Assembly: GCA_026709065.1 (NCBI GenBank) | Contig: JAPOTS010000017.1 | Location: forward strand, 1 to 32,448 | Reading direction: 5' to 3' | DNA length: 32,448 bases | Origin: Bacteroidota bacterium | Lineage (GTDB): Bacteria > Bacteroidota > Rhodothermia > Rhodothermales > Bin80 | Shown: piece by piece, positions 27,477 through 32,448 of the stretch | Numbering within the stretch: position 1 is the stretch's first letter | How the letters are laid out: each line of letters opens with the position of its first letter | Made by a program: the position numbers and the translations under genes | Notes under the pieces: generated by a model | Told to the model about the DNA's origin: nothing | What the model saw: the letters and a program-made list of their open reading frames with translations, nothing else | Database searches by the model: none

Positions 27477-29306
27477 CTAACCTTGCGAAAGAAATACGTT
27501 GCCCTGACTTCCCACGTACACCTGTTTTGAGTAATTCGTCACGCCAATCCTGTTGACGTATTGTTTGCCCAGAACGCTGTGGATGAAAAATCGAGGGGGG
27601 GGGGGGGATTTTGAGTCGACCTCTTGAAGTGGTTTTACGGTTGGTGCTGGAACCGCCTCAACGGTAAATGGCCCTGCAACACGGGTTTTACTTTTATCTA
27701 TGAGCGGTTGGTCATACAAGACTGTTTCTCTGGGTTCCTCGTCATAGCCTAATATTTTTGGGGAAACGGTTTTTACGCTTTTATATTCAAATCCAGACCC
27801 GACACCCTCATTAGGATGTGCTAATTCGTAGTAATCGTAAAATGCAGTTAGGAGGCGTTGCCGAGCCACCGCAATAGCCACGCGTGAAGTGTCACACGTA
27901 ATCCACCGTCTGCCCCATTGTTCTGCAACAAATGCAGTGGTTCCACTGCCGCATGTAAGATCAATCACGATATCACCTGGGTCACTCGTCATTAAGATAC
28001 AACGTTGAATTGGTTGGGGTGCAGTTTGAACAACATAGCGTTTTCCTATAGCTGATCTTTGGTGAGCCCAGACATTATTTATCCTCCTGCCAGGTACTTC
28101 ATTTTCGTAACGTTTCCATCGTAACCAAGCATTGTCACCTTTGACTGCATCAAGCCGACCAAGAGCTGCAAGTCTATCCAAACCGTCCTTAGAAATAGCC
28201 CAATGTGTGTTTTTAGGGCAAAGAAATTTTCGTCCATTCCACTCATATGGCTCCGATCTACCAGTCGAGGAAGCACCTTGAGAATTAAGTTTTTGTAATT
28301 CATATATTCTAGATCCTTGAGGCAAATGTTGATCTGGAGCAAAACGTTCTTCTTGCGTGAGTTTTCTGCGAGTCCCGTTTGGAAGCTCAACCATTACAGT
28401 CCATCCGAGTAACTGAATTGTACCCTTGCGATCCATTGACTCATATAACTGTCTATATTTAACCTTTTGAATATCTTTAGCATACCAAATAAGATAATCT
28501 GCGACCTCAGGAAGAGTATTTGCAGAACTACCGCTCGTGGTAGTATATGTAATGGTAGCTACTCGATTCTCAGCGCCAAAAATCTCATCCATGATTATTC
28601 CAACGCGGTGAACATTTTCATCCCCAATCTGCATAAAACAACTTCCACTTTCATGCAACAAATCATGAGCTAACAACAACCGATCTCGGAGGTAGGTCAA
28701 ATACGAATGGATCCCCAACTCCCATGTGTCTCGGAATGCCTGGATCTGTTCTGGCTCAGCCGTAAGATTTTGATCCGCGTCTCCACCCGTTGGACTTTGT
28801 TCGCTTACAAATGGCTGGAAATTTGAACGATACCCTACTCCATACGGAGGATCAATATAGATGGTTTGTACTTTCCCACCAAGTCCTTCCTTTTCCAACA
28901 AACTATTCATAACTAATAAACTATCCCCAGCAATCAATCGATTCACCCAATTCTGACGATGTTTATAGAACTCTATCGCCTGACGAAGTGGTGGATTTTC
29001 TTCAGGTGTAGAAAATAAAGATAACTGCTCAGAGGTATCATCAGCACGTTTGCGAACAGCATCAATGACGGTATGTGGATCCATTCGCTCATGGACATGA
29101 AGCGATACAGTGGGTAAGTCAAATGATGTGCGCTCTTTCTTACCAGCCCACTCTAATTGCGGGTCTATATGCGGATCATGATGATATATCTTCTTGTCAT
29201 CCTGCCCGTCCGTTTCGGGAGTGACTAAACCCACAGGGGGATTATTTACGCGCTCTTTTCCTTCATGAGTGTAAGTTTCTACCGTTCGCTTCTTGGTACG
29301 CCCCAT
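27477..29306 (-). CDS. mod: Type III-like Mod DNA methyltransferase, N-terminal catalytic part (truncated)
   Basis: The first 609 residues of a beta-class N6-adenine/N4-cytosine methyltransferase. The conserved start RVNNPPVGLVTPETDG is followed by LEWAGKKERTSFDLPTVSLH. The catalytic DPPY is at 152-155 (YIDPPYGVGYRSNF) and the AdoMet-binding motif VIDLTCGSGTTAFVAEQWG lies near 455-470, giving the DPPY-first order of the beta class, with the target recognition region between. After residue ~560 comes a C13 tract coding SPPPP, then RFFIHSVLGKQYVNRIGVTN. From there the frame is wrong, adding YSKQVYVGSQGNVFLSQG and a stop. The continuation is in the neighbouring frame down to 26743; the full protein would be 854 residues. 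Both catalytic motifs are kept, but the missing C-terminus may be needed for the Res complex. Confidence 0.88.
   Translation of the reverse strand: MGRTKKRTVETYTHEGKERVNNPPVGLVTPETDGQDDKKIYHHDPHIDPQLEWAGKKERTSFDLPTVSLHVHERMDPHTVIDAVRKRADDTSEQLSLFSTPEENPPLRQAIEFYKHRQNWVNRLIAGDSLLVMNSLLEKEGLGGKVQTIYIDPPYGVGYRSNFQPFVSEQSPTGGDADQNLTAEPEQIQAFRDTWELGIHSYLTYLRDRLLLAHDLLHESGSCFMQIGDENVHRVGIIMDEIFGAENRVATITYTTTSGSSANTLPEVADYLIWYAKDIQKVKYRQLYESMDRKGTIQLLGWTVMVELPNGTRRKLTQEERFAPDQHLPQGSRIYELQKLNSQGASSTGRSEPYEWNGRKFLCPKNTHWAISKDGLDRLAALGRLDAVKGDNAWLRWKRYENEVPGRRINNVWAHQRSAIGKRYVVQTAPQPIQRCILMTSDPGDIVIDLTCGSGTTAFVAEQWGRRWITCDTSRVAIAVARQRLLTAFYDYYELAHPNEGVGSGFEYKSVKTVSPKILGYDEEPRETVLYDQPLIDKSKTRVAGPFTVEAVPAPTVKPLQEVDSKSPPPPRFFIHSVLGKQYVNRIGVTNYSKQVYVGSQGNVFLSQG
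27536..27548 (-). other. Frame-break point, probable loss of one 13-bp repeat copy
   Basis: On the minus strand ATTGGCGTGACGA encodes IGVTN in the upstream frame and, one base on, WRDE in the downstream frame. The expected family sequence reads IGVTNWRDELL. Two tandem copies of this 13-mer would encode exactly that, so a 13-base deletion between direct repeats explains the break. Confidence 0.6.
27595..27607 (-). repeat. C13 homopolymer tract inside the mod gene
   Basis: Thirteen C on the minus strand (G on the plus strand) encode the SPPPP stretch. Tracts of this length slip readily at replication and are the hallmark of phase-variable type III mod genes. At 13 C the frame runs into the conserved RFFIHSVLGKQYVNRIGVTN. 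At 14 or 11 C the frame continues without a stop into the C-terminal part. Confidence 0.85.
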
Positions 29307-29521
29307 TGGGTAAATGATTTACTGAATGTGATTGAACAAATGTGAATTTTACTTGACAGATCGGAAACATTGGATACACATTTAGATTAACATGAGTTCA
29401 CACTGAAAATTCTAACATGATTACCTCATTGCTACCTGCCTAACATTCACATTCCACCTCATATCGTAGTCAAAAGTTCCCACCGTGTCGATTTTCAGTC
29501 ATCGCTCCACTTCTATACATT

Positions 29522-29546
29522 CCTATCATCTATACCTAATGATAGG
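29522..29546 (+). promoter_or_regulatory. Perfect inverted repeat upstream of the M16 peptidase gene
   Basis: CCTATCAT at 29522-29529 and ATGATAGG at 29539-29546 pair perfectly around a 9-base spacer. The repeat ends 34 bases before the start codon, a position suited to an operator or a 5' leader hairpin. No regulator gene lies beside it. Confidence 0.4.
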
Positions 29547-29580
29547 TTCATATCATTATTCAAGCTCAGAAGACTAACTC

Positions 29581-32250
29581 ATGCAAATTCCAAAAATTCA
29601 ATACGAAAAATTTCATCTTGATAACGGATTAACCGTTATCGTCCACGAAGATCATAAAGCTCCTCTGGTTGCCGTTAACCTCTGGTATCATGTGGGATCC
29701 CAAAATGAACCAGAGGGAAAGAGCGGATTTGCCCATCTCTTTGAGCATCTGATGTTCAATGGTTCAGAAAATTTCAATGACGACTATTTTCAGATCCTTG
29801 AACGTATCGGTGCAACTGACTTGAATGGAACTACCAGTAGAGATCGTACCAATTATTTTCAAACAGTACCCAAAAATGCCATAGATATAGCATTATGGAT
29901 GGAATCCGATCGAATGGGACATCTCCTTGGAGCGATTGACCAAGAGAAATTAGACGAACAGCGTGCGGTTGTCCAAAACGAAAAACGACAAGGTGAAAAT
30001 GCACCCTATGGAAAAGTCTTCAACTACATTACAGAAGCGACCTATCCTAAGGGACACCCCTACGCTCATACTGTGATAGGCTCAATGGAAGACATCAGTG
30101 AGGCCGAGTTAAAAGATGTTGAGGAATGGTTTAGTTCCTATTACGGCCCAAATAATGCAGTCCTCTCCATAGCTGGCGATATCACTGTAAGTGAGGCCCG
30201 TAGATTGACAGAAAAATACTTTGGTGATATACCACCTGGTCCACCAGTAACCCGATTTGATACATGGATTGCAAAACGTACAGGAACTCAACGTCAAATT
30301 ACCCAAGACCGTGTTCCACAGGCACGCATCTATAAAGTGTGGAATGTTCCAGAACGGTATTCCAAAGAACTTCATCAATTAGGCCTTCTGACAAGCGTAT
30401 TGTCAACTGGAAAGAACTCCAGACTCTATAAGCGCTTAGTCTATTCTGATCAAATTGCTACCAGTGCGAGCGCTTATCTTCATTCTGGAAGTATCGGAAG
30501 TCAATTGATTATCCAAGCAACTGCTCACCCAGGTGTGCCATTAAATGCTGTTGAATCTGCAATAGATGAAGAATTATCTGAACTGATCTCCAAGGGTCCG
30601 ACCCCTGATGAGCTCCGTAGAATTTTGACCCAAATTAAAGCAGGCTTCATCTACGGAATGGAACGGATTGGAGGCTTCGGTGGGAAATCAGATATCTTGG
30701 CCTCCTCTGAAATCTATGGAGGTAGCCCAGATGCATATCTGCAATCTTTCAATGACAAAGATGCTGCTACCCCAGAAACGGTTAAACAAACCGCAGAAAA
30801 ATGGCTCTCTGATGGTGTGTACATTTTAGAGGTGCATCCCTTCACAGAACATTCATCAACTGACGAAGGCGTTGACAGATCAATCTTGCCAAAAACTGGA
30901 CCCGAACCAAAAGTCACCTTCCCTGAACTACATAAAACCATATTAAGTAATGGACTTAAGATTGTGCTCGCACAGCGGCACTCCATCCCATCAGTTAGCT
31001 TCGCACTCATTCTTGATGCAGGCTATGCCTCTGACCAAGGAATCGCACCTGGAACAGCCAGTATGGTGATGGGAATGCTTGACGAGGGGACAACCAGTCT
31101 CTCAGCATTGGAAATTAATGAGCGGATTGGTAATCTTGGATCAAGCCTTCGTGCAGGTGTTGGACTTGACGGATCCTCCGTCAATTTAACATCGCTAGTA
31201 GAAAATCTAGAACATAGCTTAGACCTATATGCAGATATCATTCTGAATCCATCATTTGCTGAGTCCGAATTAGAAAGAGTTAGAGCTGAACGCTTGGCGG
31301 GGATTCAGAGAGAACAAGTGACTCCCATTCAAATGGCTTTGCGTGTCATGCCAAAACTCTATTACGGATCAGACCATGCTTACAGTAATCCATTGACTGG
31401 AAGCGGCACAATTGAATCTGTCACAAATATGACACATGATGATCTTCAGTCCTATTACCAGACCTGGTTTAAGCCCAATCATGCCACAATGGTCATTGTC
31501 GGAGATACTAACCTAAACGAGATCGTCCCGCTATTAGAGGCCCGCTTAGGCGCATGGAAAGCGGATCCAATTCCAGAAAAAAATATCTCCACAATTCCGA
31601 CCGAGCAAGGCTCGCGCATCTATCTGATGCATCGGCCCGAAGCACAACAATCAATCATTCTGGCTGGACATCTTGCTCCACCACGTAATACACCCAATAA
31701 CATTGGCATTGAGACCATGAATACCATCTTGGGAGGCGCATTTACCTCTCGGATAAATATGAATCTGCGCGAGGATAAAGGCTGGTGCTACGGGGCAAAT
31801 TCATTGCTAATTACAGCGCGTGGACAACGACCATTCTTGGTGTTTGCCCCGATTCAATCAGATAAGACCAAAGAGTCCATGATTGAGATTAAAGCTGAGT
31901 TAGAAGGCATTCTCGGCAACTCACCTGCAACGGAAGATGAAGTTCTCAAAGCCCAAGAAAGTCAAACTCTCGCACTCCCTGGACTATGGGAAACCAATGA
32001 TGCCATCTCTTCAAGTATCCAAAATCTCATCCTGTATGACTTGCCAGAAAACTATTATGACACCTATCCTGATCAAGTGCGCTCTATGAATGTTGAAACC
32101 ATTACATCCGCTGCTCATGAGCTACTAAAACCCAATGATATGATCTGGCTGATTGTCGGGGATTTGAATGTGATTGAATCAGGTATTCGTGAGCTAAACT
32201 ATGGGCCAGTTTCTCTGCTTGACCCTGAAGGGAATCTTGTCGGTGAATGA
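29581..32250 (+). CDS. M16 family zinc metallopeptidase (two fused M16 halves)
   Basis: An 889-residue pitrilysin-type peptidase. The N-terminal half has the inverted zinc motif HLFEH at 52-56 (GFAHLFEHLMFNGSENF), with E134 in VVQNEKRQGENAPYG as the third ligand. A second M16 half starts near residue 445 (HKTILSNGLKIVLAQRHSIP); it lacks an HxxEH motif and ends with the substrate-binding RINMNLREDKGWCYGANS segment. One catalytic plus one degenerate half in a single chain is the usual clam-shell design. The start is fixed by an in-frame TAA six bases upstream of the ATG. No signal peptide is visible, so it should be cytosolic, unlike many exported relatives. It probably degrades peptides of medium length. 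It is monocistronic and divergent from mod. Confidence 0.9.
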   Translation: MQIPKIQYEKFHLDNGLTVIVHEDHKAPLVAVNLWYHVGSQNEPEGKSGFAHLFEHLMFNGSENFNDDYFQILERIGATDLNGTTSRDRTNYFQTVPKNAIDIALWMESDRMGHLLGAIDQEKLDEQRAVVQNEKRQGENAPYGKVFNYITEATYPKGHPYAHTVIGSMEDISEAELKDVEEWFSSYYGPNNAVLSIAGDITVSEARRLTEKYFGDIPPGPPVTRFDTWIAKRTGTQRQITQDRVPQARIYKVWNVPERYSKELHQLGLLTSVLSTGKNSRLYKRLVYSDQIATSASAYLHSGSIGSQLIIQATAHPGVPLNAVESAIDEELSELISKGPTPDELRRILTQIKAGFIYGMERIGGFGGKSDILASSEIYGGSPDAYLQSFNDKDAATPETVKQTAEKWLSDGVYILEVHPFTEHSSTDEGVDRSILPKTGPEPKVTFPELHKTILSNGLKIVLAQRHSIPSVSFALILDAGYASDQGIAPGTASMVMGMLDEGTTSLSALEINERIGNLGSSLRAGVGLDGSSVNLTSLVENLEHSLDLYADIILNPSFAESELERVRAERLAGIQREQVTPIQMALRVMPKLYYGSDHAYSNPLTGSGTIESVTNMTHDDLQSYYQTWFKPNHATMVIVGDTNLNEIVPLLEARLGAWKADPIPEKNISTIPTEQGSRIYLMHRPEAQQSIILAGHLAPPRNTPNNIGIETMNTILGGAFTSRINMNLREDKGWCYGANSLLITARGQRPFLVFAPIQSDKTKESMIEIKAELEGILGNSPATEDEVLKAQESQTLALPGLWETNDAISSSIQNLILYDLPENYYDTYPDQVRSMNVETITSAAHELLKPNDMIWLIVGDLNVIESGIRELNYGPVSLLDPEGNLVGE

Positions 32251-32448
32251 TGATCTGATGATGCTTAAATCATCAAGGTTAAAGATGAGAACCGTAGCCT
32301 GAATTTCCAACACCGCTTGTAAAGGACCTTCCAGTGTGTTTAAGATCAATAATGGTTGAGGCATATGTTTTATTTGTCATTATATTATGTGATTAAAATA
32401 TAGTACCACTACTATAATAAGCCTCTCAACTATAATCTTAAGTCGATT
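32251..32448. other. Downstream region of the M16 gene, window edge
   Basis: No gene is recognised. Short inverted repeats lie at 32267-32272-type GATGAT/ATCATC just after the stop and ATAGTA/TACTAT near 32399-32415. TTGAGGC near 32355 is echoed by GCCTCTCAA near 32421. None has a clean T-run, so a terminator cannot be called with confidence. Confidence 0.3.

Overview
The window looks like a chromosomal segment of an environmental, AT-rich member of the Bacteroidota or its close relatives (Rhodothermota/Balneolota type). This is inferred from gene content: a DUF5916 outer-membrane protein, a CRTAC1/ASPIC lipoprotein, a DUF6607 protein, a KorAB 2-oxoacid:ferredoxin oxidoreductase and a two-domain M16 peptidase, with start sites that mostly lack clear Shine-Dalgarno sequences. 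No search was run, so the lineage is a reasoned guess. No rRNA, tRNA or CRISPR array was recognised.

Left part (1-9.2 kb): the tail of an unidentified plus-strand gene is followed by a minus-strand operon korA-korB-Nramp-like transporter. Next comes an intact ISNCY-type transposase gene on the plus strand. A minus-strand DUF5916 barrel protein follows, whose stop codon lies inside a sequence resembling an insertion-element end. Related end-like motifs lie upstream of that gene, so it appears bracketed by mobile DNA. Its leader also carries two overlapping, mutually exclusive inverted repeats that resemble an attenuator.

Middle part (9.8-17.2 kb): an accessory region. A plus-strand AAA/OLD-type ATPase abuts a frameshifted gene for a small PD-(D/E)xK-like protein, probably a decayed two-gene nuclease system. 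On the minus strand follow a TerB-N/TerB-C protein and a Schlafen/AlbA_2 plus GHKL ATPase protein. The latter has an intact frame that starts without ATG, GTG or TTG. A xylose-isomerase-like TIM-barrel enzyme comes next. Long gene-poor gaps with hairpins and repeats separate these genes.

Right part (17.4-32.4 kb): a large TPR/FG-GAP/ASPIC lipoprotein, a DUF6607 protein and a small membrane-anchored heptad-repeat protein built on a 21-bp tandem repeat. They are followed by a type III-like restriction-modification pair of the BPTD_3080 class and, on the opposite strand, an M16 zinc peptidase.

The most notable finding is in the modification gene. It contains a C13 homopolymer tract and, 46 bases further along, a frame break that looks like loss of one copy of a 13-bp direct repeat. 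In the present state the methyltransferase is truncated at 609 residues. One extra C would restore a continuous 854-residue frame, so the locus looks like a phase-variable restriction-modification switch. Together with the ATPase/nuclease, TerB and Schlafen-like genes it suggests a defence-rich accessory region of which several members are broken or switched off.
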